Shown: positions 10,401-17,244 of the stretch, piece by piece | Position numbering within the stretch: position 1 is the stretch's first letter | Layout: the number at the start of each line of letters is the position of its first letter | Assembly: GCA_016212965.1 (NCBI GenBank) | Contig: JACRDA010000250.1 | Span: forward strand, 1-63,838 | Origin: Myxococcales bacterium | Lineage (GTDB): Bacteria; Myxococcota_A; Polyangia; Polyangiales; Polyangiaceae | Reading direction: 5' to 3' | Length of the DNA stretch: 63,838 nucleotides | Translations under genes and position numbers: made by a program | The notes under the pieces: generated by a model | What the model was told of the DNA's origin: nothing | The model's input: the letters and a program-made list of their open reading frames with translations, nothing else | The model's database searches: none

Positions 10401-11339
10401 CCGCGGCTCGTATCCGAGATCCACATCCGCGACGACGACGCCCTCTTCACCGGCCGCGAGCACCCCAGGGTGCTCCGGAAACGGTGTGAGCGGGTGATGC
10501 TTCTCGTCCACGAACACGGCGCTTCCGCCTCCGTGGCTCGAGTTCGCGTACAGCACCGGGCGCCGGTAGCGCCGGGCCTCCTCCCGCGCCTTCGCCGCGA
10601 ACGCCTCGATGGTGTGCGCTCGTGTGAGGCTCGGGACGGCCAGGAACCGACACCTCGCGAGCGCTCCGCCGACCACCGCGCGGTGGCCTGGCCCTTCTCT
10701 GTCCAGGAAGTCTAGGCACACGAGCACGCCGAGCGGTCCGAGGCCACGGCCGAGCTCCGCTGGAGCCCAGGTCTCCGCCGGTAGGAGCTCCCGCGGCGGC
10801 GTCCGCTCCCATTTTGAAGCACTCAGCTTGCCGACGAGCCCCACGAGGCGCCCGGCCTCGAGGACCGGCGCGACCGCGCTCCTGAAGGCCGGTGGCGACG
10901 CGCCCAAGGCCGCGTAGACCGAATCGCCACTGTCGGTCTGGGCATCGAGGGCGCCCTGGTCCACGAAGTGCGTCCCGGCCACGACGACCATGTCGCCCGC
11001 ATGGCGCGCCAGCGAGGGCAGAAGCTCGGCGGGCACCGCGTACTCGGGGAACAACACGACCTGCACCTCGAGGGCGCGGAGGCCGGCCAGGATCCCGGTG
11101 AGCCGGGTCTCGAGCGCCGCGATGTACGCAGCACGGAGACGTTCTTGTAACCCGGTGAAGCGTTCCCGGAGTGCCGGCGGGACGAGGCCACCGGGCGGCT
11201 CGAGCCCTCCGGTCGAGGCCAAGTCGAACAACGGATTGTCGAGCGCTCCGGGAACGGCCGGCAGGTAGTCGAGCTGCACGACCGCCACCCGCGTCATCCG
11301 GCGCGGCAGCGTCTCTGAAGCGGCATCGGGTGCAGTCAT
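4407..11339 (-). CDS. Giant nitrilase (CN-hydrolase) plus helical-repeat protein
   Basis: A 2310-residue protein started at the ATG encoding MTAPDAASETLPRR, preceded by GAGG at usable spacing; an open frame extends 39 codons further but looks non-coding. Residues ~15-360 form a CN-hydrolase domain: VVLFPEYAVP supplies the catalytic Glu (~99), VGKLSASKWER the Lys (~171 or 176) and LGVLVCLDFLD the Cys (~208). The rest is mostly alpha-helical. It includes TPR-like pairs (for example DARRAGRFAEARARYEEALE and LYREWLAASPIGADHP) and, around residues 1130-1300, segments such as LVGYQELVWLAALGLDDAII and TVAVDAQVLHALFERGSLDA that could be divergent PIN-like folds; that part is uncertain. No transmembrane or signal segment. 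First gene of the coupled operon; its stop overlaps the ATPase start. A very large scaffold with a fused amidase/nitrilase head resembles conflict-system sensors in architecture. This is inference. Confidence 0.75.
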   Translation of the reverse strand: MTAPDAASETLPRRMTRVAVVQLDYLPAVPGALDNPLFDLASTGGLEPPGGLVPPALRERFTGLQERLRAAYIAALETRLTGILAGLRALEVQVVLFPEYAVPAELLPSLARHAGDMVVVAGTHFVDQGALDAQTDSGDSVYAALGASPPAFRSAVAPVLEAGRLVGLVGKLSASKWERTPPRELLPAETWAPAELGRGLGPLGVLVCLDFLDREGPGHRAVVGGALARCRFLAVPSLTRAHTIEAFAAKAREEARRYRRPVLYANSSHGGGSAVFVDEKHHPLTPFPEHPGVLAAGEEGVVVADVDLGYEPRAESTPYDYAPPIRPVANASLAYGGSEPEYRLWLDEVASLVEGDGTELERLRQVPDVIARAPTQPGSPETRRFRLDRLAQQRRPPSLEWVRQLTRELVLPDEVLRAPQLCAALASGAADVMDRWHDDRVEGATAFAPVRDRLRQFAAGRRLDRKATATAKAERAVREHVQGNDRPLVPGAVPQLLALYSPIVDGALGREIGEADDARRAGRFAEARARYEEALEKTERLASCVADGARQQQVAKIRIRAAICAVNLQDLAGAKALVQAVGAAHLGDADRLVLVDLLVCVGEIDGAEALLSTADGLAPELHGRRDEVLQAIEIGRGRVPQKLASSASLELRAAQLLVERHDLDGGAAHARVALELEAGALVQAVAASTLFRALWGTVHEAPPRAVFIEVPQRALVLAALDSVAERLDLAGVPEPVRGQAAAALRGYAVLAGTASADGPPTRHDENADAVLVRARHHARGGELEQGLALYREWLAASPIGADHPWHVDLGRVDLLVEAGRLGEAVDAALALQKAYEGRPLIERQLALTLERAGRLAEASTHAQLAAEALPTVGNLRYLAELLVKLERHADAWHSLAPARESRRKDVVQWLAIAAERARPSEAPALWRRFLGLGGPPQARVRLAIALLHVDERRQAADEAWRAFQETASVLDLDEIRHCALCQQAALELGEELARRVSAIADYVRKRFPGDPRAEGLRFVLLSTTEGLPPLEAPLDAGLLERAGFRSVPLEQAAAFLRQEQDVELSVRRLYRAGAVPLETYCAETQTFLAEVVGSAVRGAGRFFFCAPVAVEERHLSLDGATLLVGYQELVWLAALGLDDAIIGALGPAGTLVLSPGTRALATRDAAALAQRARPQALRELDDFLARIASWPGVTDPDVAVIVEPEPRSHPRAVAASALLDFLLVQGRITGEDRDAIERRVGRVPGSAFPSDAGTVAVDAQVLHALFERGSLDAVVRELQGSVAVWQRDGVLGLRAHYESVRDAKELADRTLALAARCGDAAPPSEVPRVPEITPAAAARDRGGVSRLVQEPLRAALEHVALLLENPAWRRLACNSFGVEYLGAPATARLLAWSADDYLYHARRARLAAVRTLHLPEIVRLLAPDPRVARRHLLRLASAGFADALDATELLWMHTEGGGIDKPEQAQRLDATEWMAREPWHPSADLARLRIAQQYAGAIVDSHVADGWVAALGEGARSFVAALLGRAERLAAVTRTNMLEHVISLAGLTTAGRPEAVWLQQGNQASRSGRALDLWRVIADWAGPDGGRSRARARAAREVWGALDHRPDGPSILEAGAVALVGEGPMRETEGVTVSLLDADLETLSILSACWKERPLRQNKLVLEDAGGAVATLDLEQALTRVERAAVVELDARRCDFAVTVVADRRARFRAPVEAVLLRGGDELVTWLLPLVRRLQGPNDGRAVLLLDALAADPSSAEARHAYARRSATALWRLVRDDPSYLAVWPEVRGFAVGAERPELSSLRRILSEPPVLERDPESNFAELIDRRMGKEGPWHARDDWQELWDRSTELPGDASCVGAWIELERTADYGISVARALADLERPDDQPSARLARRVAFLWLAASHQPLVTLSQGPVDLRVVAPARTAGLLDLLDKAPSPGSLAEHEPVLLRACVDVVLRLAGPAPMDSREALWLGYRLFQWLCAQLEAMPAAERRDGMARLAALAPAPRPPIDVVDPFGFGPDAFDYRRACVLYAMTAAAAIRDEVLSDGQDSAEATARKPPRAVWSSAIAERLAKIASAPIEGSSLRASLTVKLGWRFPVTTPELALTALLRSDLRAFAGLTRDARLRYLGALPSEVTPPDDWSGVASLVVAAASEAALSLAEDERELFHERLRAMKGVAGRALRWIGLSGLFVAGDAALRDEVEQLTHEHIADERAPAVLGRLLLGVGRAAPQEVAATWERALDAARQHGIEPLPLIGPIGYVIMHAESQELGETAARHLRAVAQREPFRDDPRTLELVELLGGTGDKP

Positions 11340-11495
11340 CGGGCCTCGCGAGCGTACTTCCGGGGCGGCCTCGCAGGCTCGCAAAAGAGCGGGGGCGCGG
11401 GTGAGCTCGCAACTACTTTCGCCGCAGCGCCCTGCGGCCATCGATCGCGCGCCCAAGAAGCGCTAGGAGGAGCTCGTCTTTGTGCGCCTGCGCCG

Positions 11496-14400
11496 ATGAG
11501 TCGCCGAAACAAGGAAGTGTCCCCGCCGTCCAAGGCGCTCGCGCCGCGGGCGCCGCCGGCGCCGCTGGCGCCGCGGTGCCGGGACGCGTTCGACCGCGCC
11601 ACGGTCCGGACGGCCGAGTCGAGCCTGGCGGCGGGCCACGTGGTCATCGAGGAGGCGGAAGCCGGGCACGTCGCGGCCCAGGTGGCGGTGGCTCCGGGCC
11701 TGTCGTTCACCGTGGAGGTCGACACGCCAGAGTCGTTCATCGTGCGTCTCGAGTGCACCTGTGACCGAGGCGAGGCGCTCGAGCCGTGCGAGCACATGTA
11801 CGCGACCCTGCTCGCGGCCGACGAGGCTGGGGTGAGCCCAGACGTTCCGGGGACGGCGCCGCTCGATCTCATCGTGACCAACGGTGCCGAGGACGAGGTC
11901 TTCCCCGCGCCCGACGCCGAGGCCGCGCGCTCGGAGGCGGGTGACGACGAAGGCGACGATGAGGACGAGGCCGACGACGAGGACGGCGGCGACGAGGACG
12001 ACAGCGACGACGACGACAGCGACGAGGACGACAGCGACGAGGACGAGCACGAGCTCGCCGCGGTCGACGACGGCAGCGCGGGCGACGACTACCCGCGTGA
12101 GATCGCCGGCGCTCCCTTGGCCTGGGCATCGCGCCGGAGCCATGCTCAGCAGCCGGCTCCCGGGGGCAGGCGGCCTCCGCCCGTGGAGCGTCGGCCCACT
12201 GGATCGCGTGCCGCATGGCGCGTGCGGCTCGCGGCGCTCGATCGCTCGGCGCGGACGATCGCAGCCCGCACCACGACGGCGGCTCTCGAGCCGCTCACGT
12301 ATCGCATCGATCTCGCGCGCTCCACGAACCTCACGCTCGCCCTGCGCGTCCTGCGCCGCTACGCGCGCGCGAACGGCACCCTCGGAACGCTGCGCGAGCG
12401 CACCCCCGGCGACCTGGCACGCGAGGTGCTGCCGGCCGGAGACCGCGATCTCGTCGACCTCGGGCAGCGGCGCAGTGGATACTACGGGCTACCCTACCTC
12501 GAGCTCGGGGCGGCGGTGTTGTCGGCCCTGCTGCCGCCGCTGTGCGCCTCGGGCCGCCTTCTGCTTGGCAAGGCGACCGAACCGCTGCGCTGGGACGGCG
12601 AGGACGCCTTCGAGTACGCGCTCGAGGTCGTGCCCGCGCCGCGGGGCGGCGCGCGTGCCAGGCTCGCCCTCCACCGCCAGGACGACCGGCGCGATCCGGC
12701 GCTCGTGCGCCTGCGCTGTGGCGCGTTCCTCGTCTTCGACGACGCGATCGCGCGCGTGGCGGACACGCGGGCCGCGAACTGCGCCGCGCTCTACGACGAG
12801 CCGATCGCGGTTCCGCGTCGCGAGGTCGACGCGCTCGTCGCGCTCCTCGCCCGGACGCCCTCCGCCCCGCGCGTGCTCGTTGCCGCGGAGCTCGGGTGGT
12901 GCACCGAGGAGCGCGCGCCCTCGCCCGTCGTACGCTTCCTCCGCGGCGAGCGCGACGCACGCACGGTCGGGGTCGCCCTCGCGTTCGGCTACGGCGCGGG
13001 CGAGGTGAGCTTCGGCGCGTGGCAGCGCGTCGTCTGCGACAAGAAGGCCCGCCAGCTCCACCCCCGCGATCTCGGGCGCGAGCTCGAGCTGTGGCAGAGT
13101 CTCCGCGCCCTCGGCGTCGCCCCCACCGACGATCCCGAGGTGCCGGGCGCCCTCGCCGTGGCCGACGTGGCGGTCGTCGCGCAGGCGTTGCTCGACGAAG
13201 GGTTCGGGGTAGAGGCCGAGGGTCGCCGCGTCCGAGGCGGTGGGAGCCTCGCGTTGCGCGTGGCGAGCGGCATCGACTGGTTCGAGCTCGGGGTCGACGC
13301 GCGTTTCGACGGCACGGGCCTCGCCGTCGAGGACCTCGTCGCCGCCCTGCGGCGCGGCGAGCGCTTCGTCAGGCTCGGAGACGGGAGCACGGGTCTCTTG
13401 CCGCTCGAGTGGCTCGAGCGCTACGGGCTGCTCGCGCGGGCCGGTCGCATCGGGCCCGAAGGCGCGCTGCGCTTCGGCAAGAACCAGGTGGCCCTGCTCG
13501 ATGCCCTGCTCGGAACGGTGCCGACGACCACCGCGGTCGAGCTCGACGAGACCTTCGCGCGCCTGCGCGCCGAGGTCGGCTCGTTCGCGAGCGTCGCCGA
13601 GGCCGCTGCGCCGCCGGAGTTCGAGGGCGAGCTCCGCGCCTATCAGCGCCTCGGGCTCGGGTGGCTGCGCTGGCTCGAGAGGCTCGGTCTGCACGGCTGC
13701 CTCGCCGACGACATGGGTCTCGGCAAGACCGTGCAAGTGCTGGCGCACCTGGCAGGCCGCGCACGGCCGCGCGCGCCGTCCCTCGTCGTCGCACCGAAGA
13801 GCCTCGTCGCCAACTGGCGCGACGAGGCTCGGCGCTTCGCTCCCGCGCTGCGCGTCGTCGAGTACCTGGGCACCGAGCGCCACGCGGTCGTGCTCGGAGA
13901 GCAAGATCTCGTGCTCACCACCTACGGCACGCTGCGGCGCTCCGTTTCCGAGCTCGCCGCGACCCGCTTCGATCTCGTGGTGCTGGACGAGGCGCAGGCC
14001 ATCAAGAACAGGAGGTCGCAGACGGCGCGGGCGGCGCGCACCCTCGCCGGCGACCATCGGCTCGCCCTCACGGGCACGCCCGTCGAGAACGGGCTCGACG
14101 ATCTCGCGAGCATCTTCGAGTTCCTGAACCCCGGCATGATCGAGAACGTCGACGTGCTGCGCGCGCTCGGCGCCTCGCGCGGCCCGGAACAAGACGACGT
14201 GACGCTGCTCCGCCGCGCCCTCCGCCCCTTTCTCCTGCGGCGCACGAAGGAACAGGTCTTGCCCGAGCTCCCAGCGAAGACCGAACAGATCGTCCGTTGC
14301 CCGCTCGGCGCGCACGAGCGCCGCCTTTACCGTGACCTACTGGCCCACTACCGCGCCTCCCTCGGGCGGCGCTTCGCGACCGAGGGCTTCGCGCGATCGA

Positions 14401-14999
14401 AAATGCACGTGCTCGAGGCGCTCTTGCGCCTGCGTCAGGCGGCGTGCCACCCCGGCCTCCTCGACGCCGCGCGGCGCGCGGAGCCGAGCGCCAAGCTCGA
14501 GGCGCTCGTGGCGCAGCTCGTCGAGGTGGTCGAGAGCGGGCATAAAGCGCTCGTGTTCTCGCAGTTCACCTCGTTTCTCGCGATCGTGCGCGCGCGCCTC
14601 GAGGCGGAGCGCATCCACTACGCGTACCTCGACGGGCAGTCGACCACCGCCGAACGCGCCCGGTCGGTGCGGTCCTTCCAGGCGAGCACCGCGCTCCCGG
14701 TTTTCCTCATCAGCCTGCGCGCGGGCGGCTTCGGGCTGAACCTCACGGCCGCCGACTACGTGTTCCTGCTCGATCCGTGGTGGAACCCCGCGGTCGAGAC
14801 GCAGGCGATCGATCGGACGCACCGCATCGGCCAGGCCCGGCCGGTGTTCGCCTATCGCCTCATCGCCGAGGACACCGTGGAGGACAAGGTGCTCCTGCTG
14901 CAGGAGCGCAAGCGCGCGCTCGCCACGGAGCTCCTCGGCAGCGAGGAGTCGCTCCTGCGCGAGCTCACCAAAGCCGACCTCGAGCTGCTTCTGTCCTGA
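11496..14999 (+). CDS. SWIM zinc-finger SNF2-family helicase/ATPase
   Basis: A 1167-residue protein. The N-terminus has a SWIM-type zinc finger (LECTCDRGEALEPCEHMYA, CxC...CxH, residues ~88-105). A very acidic low-complexity tract follows (residues ~149-186, nearly all Asp/Glu/Ser/Gly). The C-terminal ~500 residues are a complete SNF2 motor: DDMGLGKTVQVLAHLAG (motif I, ~740), VVLDEAQAIKNRRSQTAR (DEAQ box, ~830), LALTGTPVENGLDDL (motif III), LVFSQFTSFLAIVRARLE, and HRIGQARPVFAYRLIAEDTV (~1109). Bacterial SWIM-SNF2 proteins translocate on double-stranded DNA using ATP and are implicated in transcription or repair (family knowledge). The gene is divergent from the nitrilase/ParA operon with ~156 bp between the starts, so the two could share a regulatory region. 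Confidence 0.9.
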   Translation: MSRRNKEVSPPSKALAPRAPPAPLAPRCRDAFDRATVRTAESSLAAGHVVIEEAEAGHVAAQVAVAPGLSFTVEVDTPESFIVRLECTCDRGEALEPCEHMYATLLAADEAGVSPDVPGTAPLDLIVTNGAEDEVFPAPDAEAARSEAGDDEGDDEDEADDEDGGDEDDSDDDDSDEDDSDEDEHELAAVDDGSAGDDYPREIAGAPLAWASRRSHAQQPAPGGRRPPPVERRPTGSRAAWRVRLAALDRSARTIAARTTTAALEPLTYRIDLARSTNLTLALRVLRRYARANGTLGTLRERTPGDLAREVLPAGDRDLVDLGQRRSGYYGLPYLELGAAVLSALLPPLCASGRLLLGKATEPLRWDGEDAFEYALEVVPAPRGGARARLALHRQDDRRDPALVRLRCGAFLVFDDAIARVADTRAANCAALYDEPIAVPRREVDALVALLARTPSAPRVLVAAELGWCTEERAPSPVVRFLRGERDARTVGVALAFGYGAGEVSFGAWQRVVCDKKARQLHPRDLGRELELWQSLRALGVAPTDDPEVPGALAVADVAVVAQALLDEGFGVEAEGRRVRGGGSLALRVASGIDWFELGVDARFDGTGLAVEDLVAALRRGERFVRLGDGSTGLLPLEWLERYGLLARAGRIGPEGALRFGKNQVALLDALLGTVPTTTAVELDETFARLRAEVGSFASVAEAAAPPEFEGELRAYQRLGLGWLRWLERLGLHGCLADDMGLGKTVQVLAHLAGRARPRAPSLVVAPKSLVANWRDEARRFAPALRVVEYLGTERHAVVLGEQDLVLTTYGTLRRSVSELAATRFDLVVLDEAQAIKNRRSQTARAARTLAGDHRLALTGTPVENGLDDLASIFEFLNPGMIENVDVLRALGASRGPEQDDVTLLRRALRPFLLRRTKEQVLPELPAKTEQIVRCPLGAHERRLYRDLLAHYRASLGRRFATEGFARSKMHVLEALLRLRQAACHPGLLDAARRAEPSAKLEALVAQLVEVVESGHKALVFSQFTSFLAIVRARLEAERIHYAYLDGQSTTAERARSVRSFQASTALPVFLISLRAGGFGLNLTAADYVFLLDPWWNPAVETQAIDRTHRIGQARPVFAYRLIAEDTVEDKVLLLQERKRALATELLGSEESLLRELTKADLELLLS

Positions 15000-15128
15000 G
15001 GCCCCCGCAGGAGCCCCCCGAGACCGGCGCTCGTACTGGGGAACGAACATGGGCACCAACACGGGCTCGTGCTCGGCTTCTCCCGACAGGCACCGCGAGA
15101 GCGCCGCACCTGTCGAGCGCCCAGCTCT

Positions 15129-15818
15129 TCACGCCGCCTCGGCGCTCGGCGGCACGTTGACGGGCTCCGCGAGGGCGGTCGCGAGCAGGCGGCGGCCGCG
15201 GTGCAGGCGGCTCATGATGGTGCCGACCGGCACGCCGAGCGTCTCGGCCGCATCCTGGTAGCTCGACTCGCCGAGATCGACGAGCTCGACCGCGCGCCGG
15301 TAGCCTTCCGGCAGGCACGCGAGCGCCGCCGCGGGTCGGGTCGAGAGGCTCGCGCAGGCGGGGCGGCTGTCGCCCCGGGTCCACTCGCACGGGTCGGTCG
15401 TCAGCCGGTCGACCGCCTTGCGCTCGCGCTTCTGCCGGCGGCAGAGCGTGAGGAAGACGCTGCGCAGGATCTGGACGAGCCAGGCGCGCGCGTTGGTGCC
15501 CGGGCGGTACTGCGCCTCGAAGCGCAGCGCGCGCACGACGGTGTCCTGCACGAGGTCCTCGGCGAGCGCGGGCGAGCGCGCCATGCGCAGCGCCCGCACG
15601 TAGAGGTCGTGGCGCAGGCTCGCGACCGCGCGGCGGAGCTCGCTCTCGGCGCCTTGGGCGGCGCGCGCGCGCACCTGCGACGGGGGCGGGACGGTCGGCG
15701 GCGGGGTCGGAGCGCTCGAGCGCGCGGCCCGGGGCGCAGGCGGGCGCCGGCCGGAATGCGTCGAGGAGCTGCGGGCGTTCGAGGTCGTGCGGGGAGCGGG
15801 AGCGAGTGCGGTCGTCAT
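15129..15818 (-). CDS. ECF-type RNA polymerase sigma factor
   Basis: A 229-residue sigma-70 family protein. The first ~55 residues are Pro/Ser/Arg-rich and unlike typical ECF factors. Region 2 follows (LRHDLYVRALRMARSPALAE, DLVQDTVVRALRF, NARAWLVQILRSVFLTLCRR), with the -10-recognition helix. Region 4 is near the C-terminus (LPEGYRRAVELVDLGESSYQ and DAAETLGVPVGTIMSRLHRG), a helix-turn-helix for the -35 element. No anti-sigma factor is adjacent; the upstream side has a ~170-bp gap and the downstream gene is convergent, so control must be at the promoter or by an unlinked partner. Target genes cannot be told from the window. Confidence 0.9.
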   Translation of the reverse strand: MTTALAPAPRTTSNARSSSTHSGRRPPAPRAARSSAPTPPPTVPPPSQVRARAAQGAESELRRAVASLRHDLYVRALRMARSPALAEDLVQDTVVRALRFEAQYRPGTNARAWLVQILRSVFLTLCRRQKRERKAVDRLTTDPCEWTRGDSRPACASLSTRPAAALACLPEGYRRAVELVDLGESSYQDAAETLGVPVGTIMSRLHRGRRLLATALAEPVNVPPSAEAA

Positions 15819-15988
15819 CGGGGTTCGTGCCCTCCGACGACCCGACTTTGCACCCTCGGTGCCATCCAGATCGGTCGAATGATTCCGGATGTTTACGCTG
15901 GTTTTCGCGCGCCGGACGTGGGCGACCGGCCGCGCGTGTGTGGGTGGCGAGCCGCGGCCGGGGCCACGCGCCGTTCAGGCCGCGCCGA

Positions 15989-16495
15989 TCAGAAGCCGGC
16001 CAGGTACCACTTGTCCCCGGACTTCCAGAGATTCATGGTCTCGCTCTTCTTGCCGTCCGGGCCGAACGTGAAATCGATGCTGGCCTTGTCGCCCTCGATC
16101 TTCGGCGTGCCCTTGATGGCGCCGGTCTTGAAGGCCTCGACGAACTCGGCCCACTTCTTGTCGCCCTTCTTGACGGCGCAGATCTTCTTCACGTCGCCGT
16201 CGCCCTTGCCCTCGGCGCACAGGCTCGAGAGCTTCGAGTCGTCGTCGTTCTTCGCCGCGTCGATCAGCGCCGTGAGCACGTTCTCGGGCTTGGATTGATC
16301 GACGCCGCCGGTGGCCGGCGCAGGCGCGGGCTTGGGGGCCTCGCTCGCGGTCGCGGTGGGCGCGACGCTCTTGGTCTCGGTCTTGGCTTTGGCGCTGCCG
16401 CTGCCGCTCGATGCGGGGCCGGCGCCCTCTCCGCCTCCGCAACCGATGGCGAGCGCGGCGAGCACGAGAGACGCGGACAACACGGTGTGGCGCAT
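15989..16495 (-). CDS. Small lipoprotein with a mixed alpha/beta domain
   Basis: A 168-residue protein started at ATG 16495, preceded by GGAGGG six bases upstream, which favours it over a longer open frame. The sequence MRHTVLSASLVLAALAIGC is a lipoprotein signal with lipobox. A disordered Gly/Ser/Ala/Pro linker follows to ~residue 60. The folded part (ENVLTALIDAAKNDDDSKLS through DKWYLAGF) looks like a small domain of the DUF4878/NTF2-like lipoprotein type (a helix pair, then strands ending in WYLAGF), but the family call is weak. Divergent from the lipoprotein at 16705 with ~210 bp between starts. Confidence 0.7.
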   Translation of the reverse strand: MRHTVLSASLVLAALAIGCGGGEGAGPASSGSGSAKAKTETKSVAPTATASEAPKPAPAPATGGVDQSKPENVLTALIDAAKNDDDSKLSSLCAEGKGDGDVKKICAVKKGDKKWAEFVEAFKTGAIKGTPKIEGDKASIDFTFGPDGKKSETMNLWKSGDKWYLAGF

Positions 16496-16704
16496 GAGAC
16501 CCTCCTCGAGGCTTGGTGACGCCGGCCGACGATACGTCGGTGGCGGGCGGCCACGTAGCACGGCGTGCCGAACGCTTGAAGGGGCGGGCCGGCGCGACCT
16601 CCCCGGCAAGGCGACCGGGTTGCATTCGGCGGCGTGGTCGCGCTACGGGGGACGCCGGCCGAGGCCGCTCGACCCGCGAGCCCGGCACGGAAGGAACAGC
16701 CCCG

Positions 16705-17208
16705 ATGCGTCACTCCGCCCCCACCTCCGCCGCGCGCGTCGCGGCCCTCGTCGTCGTCGCCGCCGCAGCCGCACTCGGCTGCGGCAAGAAGGACGGCGTC
16801 AAGAGCGAGCTCGTCCAGAAGCTCGAGGCCCAGGCCGACGCGGCCTGCGCCTGCAAGGACATGGCGTGCGCCGACAAGGTCGCCGCCGACGTGCAGAAGA
16901 TCGCCGACGCTACCGGCAAGGTCGAGGACGACGACCTGAAGCCGCTCCAGGCGGCGCAGGGGCGCATCGACGAGTGCCTCGGCAAGCTGAACCCGCTCGT
17001 CATCGCGTACGGTGAGCTCTCCGACCAGATCTGCGCCTGTCAGGACAAGGCCTGCGGCGAGAAGGTCGGGGCGGCGGTCTCGAAGTGGGCCGCCGACCTC
17101 AAGACCTCGGGCAAGAAGCTGACCCAGGGCGACGCGAAGGTGATCCAGCAGCTCGGGCTCAAGGCCACCGTCTGCTACCAGAAGCTCGGCGTGCCCGTCC
17201 CCCAGTGA
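16705..17208 (+). CDS. Lipoprotein with two CxC-type cysteine repeats
   Basis: A 167-residue protein, ATG preceded by AAGGAA. The signal ends in ALGCGKKDGVK, a clear lipobox. It has two similar modules: DAACACKDMACADKVAADVQ and QICACQDKACGEKVGAAVSK, each with CxCxxxxC spacing followed by a helix. A further Cys is present in DECLGKLNP and another near the C-terminus (VCYQKLG). The pattern suggests disulfides or a metal or heme-like ligand site in the periplasm, but no CXXCH is present, so it is not a c-type cytochrome. No function is assigned. Confidence 0.75.
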   Translation: MRHSAPTSAARVAALVVVAAAAALGCGKKDGVKSELVQKLEAQADAACACKDMACADKVAADVQKIADATGKVEDDDLKPLQAAQGRIDECLGKLNPLVIAYGELSDQICACQDKACGEKVGAAVSKWAADLKTSGKKLTQGDAKVIQQLGLKATVCYQKLGVPVPQ

Positions 17209-17244
17209 GCCCAGTGTGCCGAGTCGCGCGCGTCGCGGCCGTGC

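Noticed and set aside
12489..14315. Long open frame antisense to the SNF2 helicase (about 600 codons).
   Set aside because: Composition is Arg/Glu/Ala/His-rich with no domain, and the plus strand has a complete SNF2 motor; it is an artefact of high G+C codon use.
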